64,000 nt of DNA from Streptomyces sp. TLI_171 (lineage in GTDB: Bacteria; Actinomycetota; Actinomycetes; Streptomycetales; Streptomycetaceae): positions 930,001-994,000 of the forward strand of contig NZ_RAPS01000001.1 in the NCBI RefSeq assembly GCF_003610255.1, written 5' to 3'. A model generated the notes under the pieces. That model had not been told where the DNA came from, did no database searches, and was given only the letters and a program-made list of their open reading frames with translations. The stretch's first letter is position 1; each line of letters opens with the position of its first letter. Below, piece after piece: positions 41,232 through 49,782 of the stretch. A program made the position numbers and the translations under genes.

Positions 41232-42346
41232 TCTGTCCGAACTGCCGGGTAGACCTGAGGCAGAAGGAACGCACCGGCCACACCTGCTCGCGCTGCCGCA
41301 AGGTGTTCGCACTCGATCCGAAGGTGGAGCCGGGGCGGCTGCACGACATCAAGTTCCGCGAGCTGGTGGCGAAGGCCACCGCCGGCGGCCTGAAGATCAC
41401 CGTCGAGCAGCTGTACTGGGTCAACGAACGCCGCCAGTACCGCTTCCCGGTCGGCACCGAGACCCGCGGCAGCGTCACCGGCGGCGTGGTGCTGGGCGTC
41501 GTCGCCCTGCTGATCGGCTGGTTCGCCACCATGATCGGCGCCTACGCGTGGATCCTGTTCGGCCCGGTCGTGCTCGTCCTCGCCGTGCTCTCCGTCCGGC
41601 AGTTCACCCGCGCCCGGCAGCCGTTCACCGACCCCGGCCTGTACCCGCGGACGAGTCCGGCCGACTTCGAGAACCGGGTGGTGGGCCGCTGGCTGAAGGT
41701 CTATCCGAGCCTGCCGCCCGGCCTGGTCCGGCAGGTCCCGGCCGGCTCCCCGGTCGTGACGGCCAAGGCCCGGGCCGTGGTGCTGTGCGAGATCCCCGCG
41801 GTGGCGGACTTCCTGCGGGCCAACGACTTCGCGGCCCGGCACCAGGTGCTGCTGGTCGACTCGCCGGACCGGATACCCGCCGCGCTCCCGGTGGTGGTGC
41901 TGCGCGACCTGTCGCTCGCGGCGCTCGCCTACTCGGTGGCGATGCGGGCCGCGCTGCCGGGCCGGCGGGTGGTGGACGCCGGACTCGCACCCCGCTCGGT
42001 GCTGGTCCCGGCGAAGGCGGTCCGGCTGCGCACCCGGCGGTCGACGGCCCTGCCCGCGCAGCTGGAAGCCTCGCCCGGCTGGCAGCGGCTGTCGCCGCAG
42101 GAGCGGGACTGGCTGATCTGCCAGTGGCACTCGCCGCTGGTCTCGATGCCCCCGGCGAAGCTGCTGGCCCTGGTGGAGAAGGCCGTCGAACGGGCCGTCA
42201 CCGTGCCCGCCGCGCCGCCCGAGTCCCCGGCCGACACCCGCCGGCAGGCCGAGCGGATCGGCTTCCTCACCTGGCCGCAGGCCGTGCCCGCGCCGCGGAC
42301 CGGCTCCGACGCCCCGGCGCCGCGCCCGACGGACGGCGGCCGGTGA
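41228..42346 (+). CDS. Zinc-ribbon membrane protein of unknown function, ending in a GFLTWP motif
   Basis: This 372-residue protein starts with a zinc ribbon (ICPNCRVDLRQKERTGHTCSRCRKVF: Cys3, Cys6, Cys20, Cys23). A helical segment follows, then two transmembrane helices (VVLGVVALLIGWFATMIGAY and WILFGPVVLVLAVLSV), then a soluble domain with AVVLCEIPAVADFLRANDF. Near the C-terminus RIGFLTWPQAVP repeats a motif found in the next protein. Both share a QLYW segment, so they appear homologous. The function is unknown. The start overlaps the tandem repeat. Confidence 0.75.
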   Translation: MICPNCRVDLRQKERTGHTCSRCRKVFALDPKVEPGRLHDIKFRELVAKATAGGLKITVEQLYWVNERRQYRFPVGTETRGSVTGGVVLGVVALLIGWFATMIGAYAWILFGPVVLVLAVLSVRQFTRARQPFTDPGLYPRTSPADFENRVVGRWLKVYPSLPPGLVRQVPAGSPVVTAKARAVVLCEIPAVADFLRANDFAARHQVLLVDSPDRIPAALPVVVLRDLSLAALAYSVAMRAALPGRRVVDAGLAPRSVLVPAKAVRLRTRRSTALPAQLEASPGWQRLSPQERDWLICQWHSPLVSMPPAKLLALVEKAVERAVTVPAAPPESPADTRRQAERIGFLTWPQAVPAPRTGSDAPAPRPTDGGR

Positions 42347-42386
42347 CCGTGCGCATCAGCATGCGGCCGCGCCCGCTGGAGGCCGG

Positions 42387-43202
42387 ATGCCCTCGATAAC
42401 CGACCGCCTGGTCGACCGAGCCCTGCGACGGGCCCACGACCGGTGCGCCCGGCCCGGCCAACTCCTGTTCACCGGACGCCAGTTGTACTGGGAGACGGAC
42501 CGCGCGCTGCTCCCCCTGCACCGGGGCCCGCACCGGCTGCGGTACACCACCCGGCCGCTGCTCTCCCCCGGCCGGTTCGCGGCCGCGCTCGCCCGCCACC
42601 CCGAACTCCCGGTGCTGCCCGACCGGGTGGCGCCGCGTCCGCACCGGCCGGGACCGGAGCGCGACCTGTACGACTACGCCTTCCCCCGGCTGCTGGTCTG
42701 CCAGGACCCGGCGATCGCCGGCATGCTGCTGGCCAACCGCCTGCACCTGGAAGGCGCCTGCCCGATCGTCACGCCCGAACGGCTCCCACTGGAACCGGAG
42801 TTGCTGGCGGCGATGGCGCGGGCCGACGGCGCGGTGGTGCACGTGCTGCACGACGCCTCCCCCGCCGGGCTGGAGCTGTTCCTCCGGGTGCGCGAACACG
42901 CCGGCCCCCGGCTGCTGGTGCGCACCATGGGCCTGCTGCCCCGGCACGCCGCCGCCCTGCACCTGGCCGCCCTCGGCGGCCAGGTGCAGTGCGGCGCGGA
43001 CGAGCTGCCCGCCGAGCTGCCGGCCGCCGAGCGGGCCTGGCTGGCCGGCGGGCGGACCGTCGAGCTCGCCGCGATCCGCCCGTCCCGCCTGCTGCGCACG
43101 GTGCTGCGCACCCTGCGCGGCGGCGGCTTCGCCCCGCCCGCCCGCCCGGCCGCGCCCACCCGGGCCCGCGACACCGGCTTCCTGACCTGGCCGACGCCCT
43201 GA
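42387..43202 (+). CDS. Soluble unknown protein, related to its neighbour and ending in GFLTWP
   Basis: This 271-residue protein has no membrane helix. It matches the soluble part of the 41228 protein in order: GRQLYWETDRALLP, LLVCQDPAIAGMLLANRL and the C-terminal DTGFLTWPTP. It lacks the zinc ribbon and membrane helices. It is probably a subunit or partner of the 41228 product; no activity can be assigned. GGAGGCC lies near the ATG at 42387. Confidence 0.72.
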   Translation: MPSITDRLVDRALRRAHDRCARPGQLLFTGRQLYWETDRALLPLHRGPHRLRYTTRPLLSPGRFAAALARHPELPVLPDRVAPRPHRPGPERDLYDYAFPRLLVCQDPAIAGMLLANRLHLEGACPIVTPERLPLEPELLAAMARADGAVVHVLHDASPAGLELFLRVREHAGPRLLVRTMGLLPRHAAALHLAALGGQVQCGADELPAELPAAERAWLAGGRTVELAAIRPSRLLRTVLRTLRGGGFAPPARPAAPTRARDTGFLTWPTP

Positions 43203-43221
43203 CCGCGCGAGGACGAGGACG

Positions 43222-43779
43222 ATGACCCAGCCACCCGAAATCACCTACAGCGACGAGCTGCTGGCCGACGGCACGGCCCACCGCCGGTACTCCGACGGCC
43301 GCAGCGAGTGGCGCAGCCGGGGCGCCGACGGCCGGATCCACTGGCGCGACGACCGGGGCGACTCCGGCACCGACGAGCGCCTCGGCCGCGACCTGGTCAA
43401 GCGCACCCACGCGGACGGGCGGGTCGGCTACGGCCGCGACCTCGGCTACGGGCGCACCGTGTGGGGCCAGGGCCGCTACGTCCTGGTCAACCGCAGCTCC
43501 TTCCCCGGCCGGGTCGGCGTGGTGCTCGGTGCGCTCGGCCTCGGCGCGGGCATCGCCGCCGCCAGCTACGCGCCCGAGCTGCTCTCCGACGACGAGGAGG
43601 AGGAACTGCGCCGGGAGGCCGCCGAGCGGGCCCGCTCCTCCTCCGGCGGCGACAGCGGTGGCGGCGGGGACGGCGGCGGCGACTTCGGCGACTTCGACGA
43701 CCACGGCAACGGGTTCGACACGCCCGACGACCAGCAGCACGCGGGTGGCGACGCCTGGGACGGGGACGACTTTGGCTGA
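43222..43779 (+). CDS. Single-pass membrane protein with acidic Gly-rich tail
   Basis: This 185-residue protein has a charged N-terminal part with repeated DGR motifs (SDGRSEWRSRGADGRIHWRDD, HADGRVGYGRD). One transmembrane helix follows (VGVVLGALGLGAGIAAASYA), then an acidic and Gly/Ser-rich tail (SDDEEEELRREAAERARSSSGG, then GDFGDFDDHGNGF). No family is recognised. It overlaps the next gene by 8 bp. Confidence 0.7.
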   Translation: MTQPPEITYSDELLADGTAHRRYSDGRSEWRSRGADGRIHWRDDRGDSGTDERLGRDLVKRTHADGRVGYGRDLGYGRTVWGQGRYVLVNRSSFPGRVGVVLGALGLGAGIAAASYAPELLSDDEEEELRREAAERARSSSGGDSGGGGDGGGDFGDFDDHGNGFDTPDDQQHAGGDAWDGDDFG

Positions 43780-45571
43780 GCACCACCGCCGTTCGACGGC
43801 CGCTGCCACCGCCGCCCTCCCCCGGTCGCACCGGCCGGCCCGCTACACCGTGGTCTCGCTGCCCGCCGACCGCCGGCAGGCCGAACCCGGCCTGGTGGCC
43901 GGGCCGTTCGAGGCGGGCGGGCGGCAGGTCTCGGCGGCGCTGCTGACCGGGGTCCCCGGGTTCGCCGACGGTCCGTTCACCGTCGACGGCCGGACCGCCG
44001 TCGGCGAGGTCACGCTGCACAACCGCGGCGAGTTGCTGGCGGCCCTGGCCGCCGCCGGCCGGCCCGCCGAACCGTCTTGCCCGGACGGGGAGTTGCTGCT
44101 GCGGTGCTGGCTTGCGCTCGGCCCGGACGGGCTGCGGGCCGCCGACGGCATGTTCACCCTGGCGGTGCTGGACGGGCCCGACCTGGTGCTGGTCCGCGAC
44201 CACACCGGGGCCCGCACCGCGTTCCACTGCCGCACCCGGGACGGCGGCTGGGCGGTGTCCAGCTCGCTCCGGGCGCTGCGGCAACGCACCGATGTGGACA
44301 CCGGGTTGGACCTGGCGGCGGTCCGCTCCTTCCTGACCTTCGCCTACCTGCCGGGCGAGGAGACCCTGCTGCGCGGGGTCGCCGAGCTGCTGCCCGGCAA
44401 GGTGACCTGGCTGCGGCCGGACGGCGCCGTCCGGATCGAGCCGTACTGGGAGCCGCAGGCCACCGCCACCGAAGAGCCGACGAACCGTCACTTCGCGTCC
44501 GAGCTGCGGGAGTTGCTGGAGCAGGCGGTCGCGCGGCGGCTGCCCGCGGGGCAGGACGCGGCGGTGCTGCTGTCCGGCGGCGTGGACAGTTCGCTGGTGA
44601 CGGCGCTGGCCGCGCGGCTGCACGACCGGCCGGTGCGCACCTACTCGATCAGCTTCGGCCACGAACTGCCCAACGAGCTGGGCTACTCGGGGCTGGTGGC
44701 GGCGCACTGCGGGACGGCGCACCGGGTGCTGACCGTGCCCGGCGAGCAGGTCGCGGCCCGGCTGGCGGACACCGTGGCCCTGCTGGACAGCCCCGTCGGG
44801 GACCCGCTGACGGTGCCCAACCTGATGCTCGCCGAGGCCGTCGCCGCCGACGGCCTGACGGTCTCGCTGAACGGCGAGGGCGGCGACCCGGTGTTCGGCG
44901 GGCCGAAGAACCTGCCGATGCTGGTCTTCGAACTGCTCCGCGACGACCCGTCCGAACAGGCCCGCGCCGACGCCTACCTGCACACCTACCGCAAGTGCTG
45001 GGAGGACCTGCCGGTGCTGCTCACCGGCGCGGCGCTGGCGGAGCTGGCGGGCGCCCCGCACCCGCGCCGGCACGTCGCCCCGTACCTGACGGACCACCGG
45101 ATGCCGTCCCTGCTCGACCAGTTGCTGCACTGCAACCTGCGGACCAAGGGCGCCCACCACATCCTCACCAAGGTGGAGCGGCTGACCGCCTCGCAGGGCG
45201 TGCAGGGCCGCTCCCCGCTCTTCGACCGGCGGGTGGTCGACCACGCCTTCGCCACCCCGGCGGCGCTGAAGCTCCGCGGCACCGAGGAGAAGTGGATCCT
45301 CAAGGAGGCGGTCCGCGACCTGCTGCCGGACACCGTCACCTACCGGCCCAAGAGCGGCATGCGGGTCCCGGTGCAGCAGTGGCTGCGCGGGCCGCTCAGC
45401 GAGCTCGCCGCCGACCTGCTGCTCGGCCCGACCGCCCGCGCCCGCGGCCTGTTCCGGCCCGACACGGTGGAGACCTGGATGCGCGGCGGCGGACTGCTGC
45501 TCCCCCGCCACGGCGGCAAGCTCTGGCTGCTGCTCACCCTCGAACTCTGGCTGCGCGCCTACGACCTGTGA
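43772..45571 (+). CDS. Asparagine-synthetase-like amide ligase without the glutaminase cysteine
   Basis: This protein of about 599 residues has an N-terminal class II glutaminase-like fold in which the MCG start is missing, so it cannot use glutamine the usual way. The C-terminal ATP-pyrophosphatase domain is intact: PP-loop LLSGGVDSSL (about 267-274), EGGDPVFGGPK (about 369-379), and the catalytic Lys region RPKSGMRVPVQQWL. That combination is known from beta-lactam synthetase, carbapenam synthetase and lasso cyclases, which form amides from adenylated acids. The TTG start at 43772 is tentative; GTG 43850 is the alternative. The substrate is unknown. Confidence 0.83.
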   Translation: MAEHHRRSTAAATAALPRSHRPARYTVVSLPADRRQAEPGLVAGPFEAGGRQVSAALLTGVPGFADGPFTVDGRTAVGEVTLHNRGELLAALAAAGRPAEPSCPDGELLLRCWLALGPDGLRAADGMFTLAVLDGPDLVLVRDHTGARTAFHCRTRDGGWAVSSSLRALRQRTDVDTGLDLAAVRSFLTFAYLPGEETLLRGVAELLPGKVTWLRPDGAVRIEPYWEPQATATEEPTNRHFASELRELLEQAVARRLPAGQDAAVLLSGGVDSSLVTALAARLHDRPVRTYSISFGHELPNELGYSGLVAAHCGTAHRVLTVPGEQVAARLADTVALLDSPVGDPLTVPNLMLAEAVAADGLTVSLNGEGGDPVFGGPKNLPMLVFELLRDDPSEQARADAYLHTYRKCWEDLPVLLTGAALAELAGAPHPRRHVAPYLTDHRMPSLLDQLLHCNLRTKGAHHILTKVERLTASQGVQGRSPLFDRRVVDHAFATPAALKLRGTEEKWILKEAVRDLLPDTVTYRPKSGMRVPVQQWLRGPLSELAADLLLGPTARARGLFRPDTVETWMRGGGLLLPRHGGKLWLLLTLELWLRAYDL

Positions 45572-45633
45572 GCACGGCAGCTGCCGGCGCCGCCGGACGC
45601 CGGTGAATCCGCACGACACCTGGAGCACCCGCG

Positions 45634-46956
45634 ATGGACCTGATCGACCCCCGCACCGGAGCCGTCCGCGGCGCCCTGGAACCCGGCCGCGCCGCCGAGG
45701 TGACGGCCGCCGTCGCCGCGGCCCGCGCCGCCCGCACCGGGTGGGCCGCGCTCACCCCGCGCGAGCGCCACCGCCGGCTGGCCGCTCTCGCCGACCTGAT
45801 CGAGCGGCACGCCGACGCGTACCTGTCCGCCGAGTGCGCGGGCACCGGCAAGCCGGCCGCCGAGGCGGCCGGGGAGATCGCCGAGGTGGCCGACCTGTTC
45901 CGGTTCTACGGCGGCGCGGTGCGCGCCGGAACCTCCCCCGCCGCCGGCGACTACCTGGCCGGGCACCAGAGTTGGGTGCGCTGGGAGCCGGTCGGCACGG
46001 TCGCGGCCGTCGTCCCGTGGAACTACCCGCTGCTGATGGCCGGTTGGCGCTGCGCACCGGCGCTCGCCGCGGGCAACACGGTGGTGCTGAAGCCCGCCGA
46101 GACCACTCCCGACAGCGCCCTGCTGCTCGCCGAGCACGCCGAACAGGCCCTCGGCCCGGGCGTGTTGACCGCGCTGCCGGGCGACCGGGAGACCGGCCGC
46201 CAGCTGATCGCCGCCGGCTGCGACCTGATCGCCTTCACCGGCAGCCCCGCCGGCGGCGCCGAGGTCGTCGAACGCGCCGGGCTGACGCCCGTCAGCCTCG
46301 AACTCGGCGGCAACAGTCCGGTGCTGGTCCTCCCCGACGCACCCGCCGACACCTGGCGGCAGCTCGCCGCCGCGTGCACCTACAACGCGGGGCAGAGCTG
46401 CGCCGCGCCCGCCCGGGTGATCGTCCTGGCGGAGGCGTACGAGGCGGCGGTCGAGGCGCTGGCCGCCGCGATGGCCGAGCGGGAGGCCGGGCGCGACTTC
46501 GGTCCGCTGAACAACCCGGACCAGGCGGCCCGGTACGACCGGATCCTGTCGTCGTCCGGTGCGAAGACCATCCGCACCGGGCCCGGCCGCGCCGACGGCC
46601 TGTGGCGGCCGGCCACCATCCTGGCCGACCTTCCCGCGGACGACCCGGCCGTGGTCGACGAGGTGTTCGGCCCGCTGCTGACCGTCCAGCGCGCGGCCGA
46701 CCTGGACGAGGCCGTCGCCCTCGCCGAATCCGTGCCGCAGGCGCTCGCCGCCTCCGTCTGGACCACCGACCTCGGCACCGGCCTGGCCCTCACCGACCGG
46801 ATCTCGGCGGGCGAGGTCTGGCTGAACTGCCACCTCGCCCAGTCCGCCGAACTCCCGCACAGCGGCCGCCGCGGCTCCGGCGCGGGCACCGATCTGTCGG
46901 CCCTCGCCCTGCGCGAGTACCAGCGTCCCAAGACGGTGACCGCCCGCCTCGGCTGA
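45634..46956 (+). CDS. Aldehyde dehydrogenase of the amide-ligase-like cluster
   Basis: This 440-residue aldehyde dehydrogenase has VPWNYPLLMAGWRCAPALAAGN, the catalytic Glu in LELGGNSPVLV and the catalytic Cys in NAGQSCAAPARV. It is about 40 residues shorter than usual, with a compact middle. The substrate is unknown; the betaine- or aminobutyraldehyde-dehydrogenase branch is closest by eye. It starts 63 bp after the amide ligase gene and is probably co-transcribed. Confidence 0.87.
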   Translation: MDLIDPRTGAVRGALEPGRAAEVTAAVAAARAARTGWAALTPRERHRRLAALADLIERHADAYLSAECAGTGKPAAEAAGEIAEVADLFRFYGGAVRAGTSPAAGDYLAGHQSWVRWEPVGTVAAVVPWNYPLLMAGWRCAPALAAGNTVVLKPAETTPDSALLLAEHAEQALGPGVLTALPGDRETGRQLIAAGCDLIAFTGSPAGGAEVVERAGLTPVSLELGGNSPVLVLPDAPADTWRQLAAACTYNAGQSCAAPARVIVLAEAYEAAVEALAAAMAEREAGRDFGPLNNPDQAARYDRILSSSGAKTIRTGPGRADGLWRPATILADLPADDPAVVDEVFGPLLTVQRAADLDEAVALAESVPQALAASVWTTDLGTGLALTDRISAGEVWLNCHLAQSAELPHSGRRGSGAGTDLSALALREYQRPKTVTARLG

Positions 46957-46999
46957 CCCGCCGCTGGACGTGCCCGCGCCGATTGGGCACGATCACCGG

Positions 47000-47794
47000 G
47001 TGGACGGACAGGTACTGGCGGGTGGGCTGGCGAACGCCGGCGCGGTGGTGCGGCGCGGCGGCGCGGTGGAGCGCCCGGCGCCGCCGCACGCCCCCGCCCT
47101 GCACGGCTTCCTGACGGCCCTTCGGGCGGGCGGTTTCGCCGGGGCGCCGGTGCCGGTGGGCCGGGTGACCGCCGGACGGGAGCGGTTGGAGTTCGTGGCC
47201 GGGGACGTCGCGGTGCTGCCGTACCCGGCGTGGGCCCTGGGCGAGGACGCCCTGGTGTCGGTGGCGCGGCTGCTGCGGCGCTGGCACGAGGCCGCGGCCC
47301 GCACCCCCTTCGACACCTCGGCCGCGTGGCCCGCCGAGCTGGCCGACCCGGAGGGCGGGCCGCTGCTCTGCCACAACGACGTCTGCGTGGAGAACACGGT
47401 GTTCCGCGCGGGCCGGGCCGCCGCCCTGATCGACTTCGACCTGGCCGCGCCCGGCCGCCCGCTCTGGGACGTGGCCATGACCCTCCGCTACTGGATCCCG
47501 GTCCTGGACCCGGCCACCGCCGCCGAGACCGCCCGCGCCCACCTCGCGGTGCCGCACCGCCTGGCCCGGTTCGCCGACGCCTACGGCCTCTCCCCCTCCG
47601 ACCGGTCGGCACTGCCCGCCGTCCTGGAACAGGCCACCGCCGTCTGCCGCTCCTTCGTCGCCCGCCGGGTGGCCGCCGCCGAACCCGCCTTCGTCGCCTA
47701 CTTCCGCTCCTACGGCGGCTGGCCCCGCTGGGACCGCCTGCAATCCTGGCTCGCCACCCACCGCCCGGCCCTGGAACGCGCCCTGCGCCCCTGA
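47000..47794 (+). CDS. Aminoglycoside-phosphotransferase-like kinase
   Basis: This 264-residue kinase-like protein of the APH/choline kinase fold has the Brenner motif LLCHNDVCVENTVF (HND in place of HGD) and the metal-binding DFDLAAPG. The Gly-rich loop is poor. It may phosphorylate a small molecule. The start is GTG 47000 (VDGQVLAGGL), 43 bp after the aldehyde dehydrogenase stop; a GTG at 46970 is also possible. Its place at the end of the cluster suggests, but does not prove, that it belongs to the same operon. Confidence 0.82.
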   Translation: MDGQVLAGGLANAGAVVRRGGAVERPAPPHAPALHGFLTALRAGGFAGAPVPVGRVTAGRERLEFVAGDVAVLPYPAWALGEDALVSVARLLRRWHEAAARTPFDTSAAWPAELADPEGGPLLCHNDVCVENTVFRAGRAAALIDFDLAAPGRPLWDVAMTLRYWIPVLDPATAAETARAHLAVPHRLARFADAYGLSPSDRSALPAVLEQATAVCRSFVARRVAAAEPAFVAYFRSYGGWPRWDRLQSWLATHRPALERALRP

Positions 47795-47822
47795 CCTCCC
47801 GACCGCCGACCGGTCCGCGAGT

Positions 47823-48035
47823 GGCCACCTGCCGCTGTTCCCGGACGACGACCTCGACCGGCCGTCCCACCTGGTGCTGACGCCCGATCAGGTGGCGCGA
47901 ACGGCGGCGTACCTGGAGGCGGCGGACTTCGACACGCTGTGGGCGGCCGCGGGCGGCGTGCGCCGGGCACGCGGCCGCCAAGGCGTTCTGGTTCCGACCC
48001 GCGATGGGCCGTCGGTGGGGCGGCCGGCTGGGTGA
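47823..48035 (+). pseudogene. Fragment resembling a DUF1877-type protein end
   Basis: In one frame this gene-free space reads HLPLFPDDDLDRPSHLVLTP, then DQVARTAAYLEAADFDTLW, which looks like the middle of a DUF1877-type protein. It then degrades and meets a stop at 48033-48035. There is no start codon, ribosome site or preceding half. It is a possible gene remnant; the family match is a weak memory-based one. Confidence 0.3.
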
Positions 48036-48077
48036 GTGGGCGGTTGGGGGGTGGCGGACGGGGGGAACGGTGCCGGG

Positions 48078-49028
48078 GTGCGGACCACTGGATTGATGCT
48101 GGCGACGTCGAGTGCGCGGCGGGTGTTCGACGAGGGATGGGTGGTGGAGCGGAAGCTCGACGGGATCCGGGCGGTGGCGGAACGGGACGGCGACCGGGTG
48201 ACGCTGCGCTCCCGAACGGGGCAGCAACTGGAGAGCGCCTACCCGGAGTTGGTGGCGGCGCTGGCCGCCCAGCCGGTGCCGCGGTTCACGGTGGACGGCG
48301 AGATCGTGGCGTTCGACGGCGACCGCACCAGTTTCGCCCGGCTGCAACAGCGGATGGGCCTGCACGATCCGGCGCGGGCGCTGGCCAGCGGAGTCGCCGT
48401 GCACTACCTGCTGTTCGACCTGCTGAACCTGCAGGGTCACGACACCACCGGCCTGACCCTGTTGGAGCGGCGTCAACTACTCGCCGAGGCGGTGGAGTTC
48501 GGCGATCCGCTGCGGCTGGTCGACTACCTGCCCGCCGAGCCCGGCCGTCCCGTCCCGCTGGCCGAGGCGTGCGCCCGCGGCTGGGAGGGCCTGATCGCCA
48601 AGCGCGCCGCCGGCCGGTACCTGCCCGGCCGGTCCGGGGACTGGCTGAAGCTGAAGTGCGAGAGCGCGCAGGAGTTCGTGGTCGGCGGCTGGACGGATCC
48701 GGCCGGCAGCCGGCTCGGTTTCGGCGCCCTGCTGCTCGGTTACCAGGAGGACGGCCGGCTGCGCTACGCCGGCAAGGTCGGCACCGGCTTCGACACCCGC
48801 ACCCTGCACGCCCTGCATCGGACGCTCTCCCAACTCGCCGTCGACGAGCGCCCGTTCGGCGAGGAGGTGCCGGTGCGCGCCCCGCACTGGGTGCAGCCCC
48901 GGCTGGTGGTGCAGGTCGCCTTCACCGAGTGGACCCGCGACGGCCGGCTGCGCGCACCGCGCTACCAGGGCGTGCGCACCGACCGCCCCGCCGCCGAGGT
49001 GGTCCGGGAGCGGCCGGAGCCGGCCTGA
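48078..49028 (+). CDS. ATP-dependent DNA ligase (LigC/LigD-like)
   Basis: This 316-residue ligase has the nucleotidyltransferase motif I lysine in ERKLDGIRAVAE, motif III VHYLLFDLLNL, motif IV GWEGLIAKR and motif V WLKLKCES, followed by an OB-fold. No polymerase or nuclease domain is present, so it resembles the stand-alone ligase type. It would seal DNA nicks, possibly in repair. The GTG at 48078 is one of several possible starts; 48051 would add nine residues. Confidence 0.85.
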   Translation: MRTTGLMLATSSARRVFDEGWVVERKLDGIRAVAERDGDRVTLRSRTGQQLESAYPELVAALAAQPVPRFTVDGEIVAFDGDRTSFARLQQRMGLHDPARALASGVAVHYLLFDLLNLQGHDTTGLTLLERRQLLAEAVEFGDPLRLVDYLPAEPGRPVPLAEACARGWEGLIAKRAAGRYLPGRSGDWLKLKCESAQEFVVGGWTDPAGSRLGFGALLLGYQEDGRLRYAGKVGTGFDTRTLHALHRTLSQLAVDERPFGEEVPVRAPHWVQPRLVVQVAFTEWTRDGRLRAPRYQGVRTDRPAAEVVRERPEPA

Positions 49029-49443
49029 GCACCCCGCCCTCGGCCGGCTCCCGACGAACCGTCCGGGCCACCAGGTCACCGTCGCGGAGGACGCCGAACG
49101 CCTGGGCTCGGAGGTCGACTGCCCGCGCACTGTGCAGGCCGGTCTGACCACCCGCCTACCTGGTGCGCCCGGTGCCGCGGAAGGCACCCGTAGTCAGCCG
49201 GATCGTGCCGTACTGGGGCTCGGGCCGGACCTGCCCTTGCCGGCGGGCGCCTTCGTAGCGACCCGACCAGAGCCGGCCAGGAGACCGTCATCGGCTACGA
49301 CACCGTCAACCAGCAGCTCCCGGGTCGGCCCCGCCTTCGGGTCCGGCCGGGGGACCCGGATGGCACACCCGGGAGGCACGGGGCGGAAGTTGACCCTACG
49401 TTGGCTGCCGTGGGGGCTATCCGAGCGAGAGGTGCGCATTGAC
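49029..49443. other. Gene-free region between the DNA ligase and YegP genes
   Basis: I see no convincing gene in these 415 bp. The frame of yegP is open upstream to 49132, but the reading is low-complexity Pro/Ser/Arg text without a ribosome site. The sequence before 49440 likely holds the yegP promoter; no clear -35/-10 pair was found. Confidence 0.4.
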
Positions 49444-49632
49444 ATGGCTGGGAAGTTCGAGCTGTACGTGGACGAGTCGGGCAACCACCGCTTCCGCCTG
49501 AAGGCGAGCAACGGGTCGGTCGTGGTGACCGGTGACCCGGAGGAGTCCCGCGAGCAGTGCCTGAAGAGCATCGAGTCGCTCCGCAAGCTGGCGCCGTACG
49601 CGCAGCTCCAGGAGACGCCCGCGAACGCCTGA
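49444..49632 (+). CDS. YegP-like (DUF1508) small protein
   Basis: This 62-residue single-repeat DUF1508 protein contains GKFELYVDESGNHRFRLKASNGSVVVTG, the KFELYxDxxGxxRFRLKAxNGxxI signature. Its role in the cell is unknown. It lies on its own and ends at a hairpin terminator with a short T-run. Confidence 0.88.
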   Translation: MAGKFELYVDESGNHRFRLKASNGSVVVTGDPEESREQCLKSIESLRKLAPYAQLQETPANA

Positions 49633-49664
49633 CGGCACCGGCCCCGGCTGTGGGGCCGCCGCCG

Positions 49665-49703
49665 CGAGCCCGTGACGACCCGTCGGTCCCGGTCACGGGC
49701 TCG
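49665..49703 (+). terminator. Hairpin terminator after yegP (12-bp stem, T-run)
   Basis: CGAGCCCGTGAC pairs perfectly with GTCACGGGCTCG over a 15-base loop, followed by TCGGTTTTC. The short T-run is rare in this window. Confidence 0.8.
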
Positions 49704-49782
49704 TCGGTTTTCGGGCCGGGGACGCACCGCCGTGCGCCATGCTGGTGGAGAGGCGGACCGGGGACCGGCGGAGGGGGCTGCG

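Noticed and set aside
40555..46956. Lasso-peptide cluster
   Set aside because: The cyclase-like ligase is present, but I found no RRE protein, transglutaminase-like protease or precursor peptide nearby.
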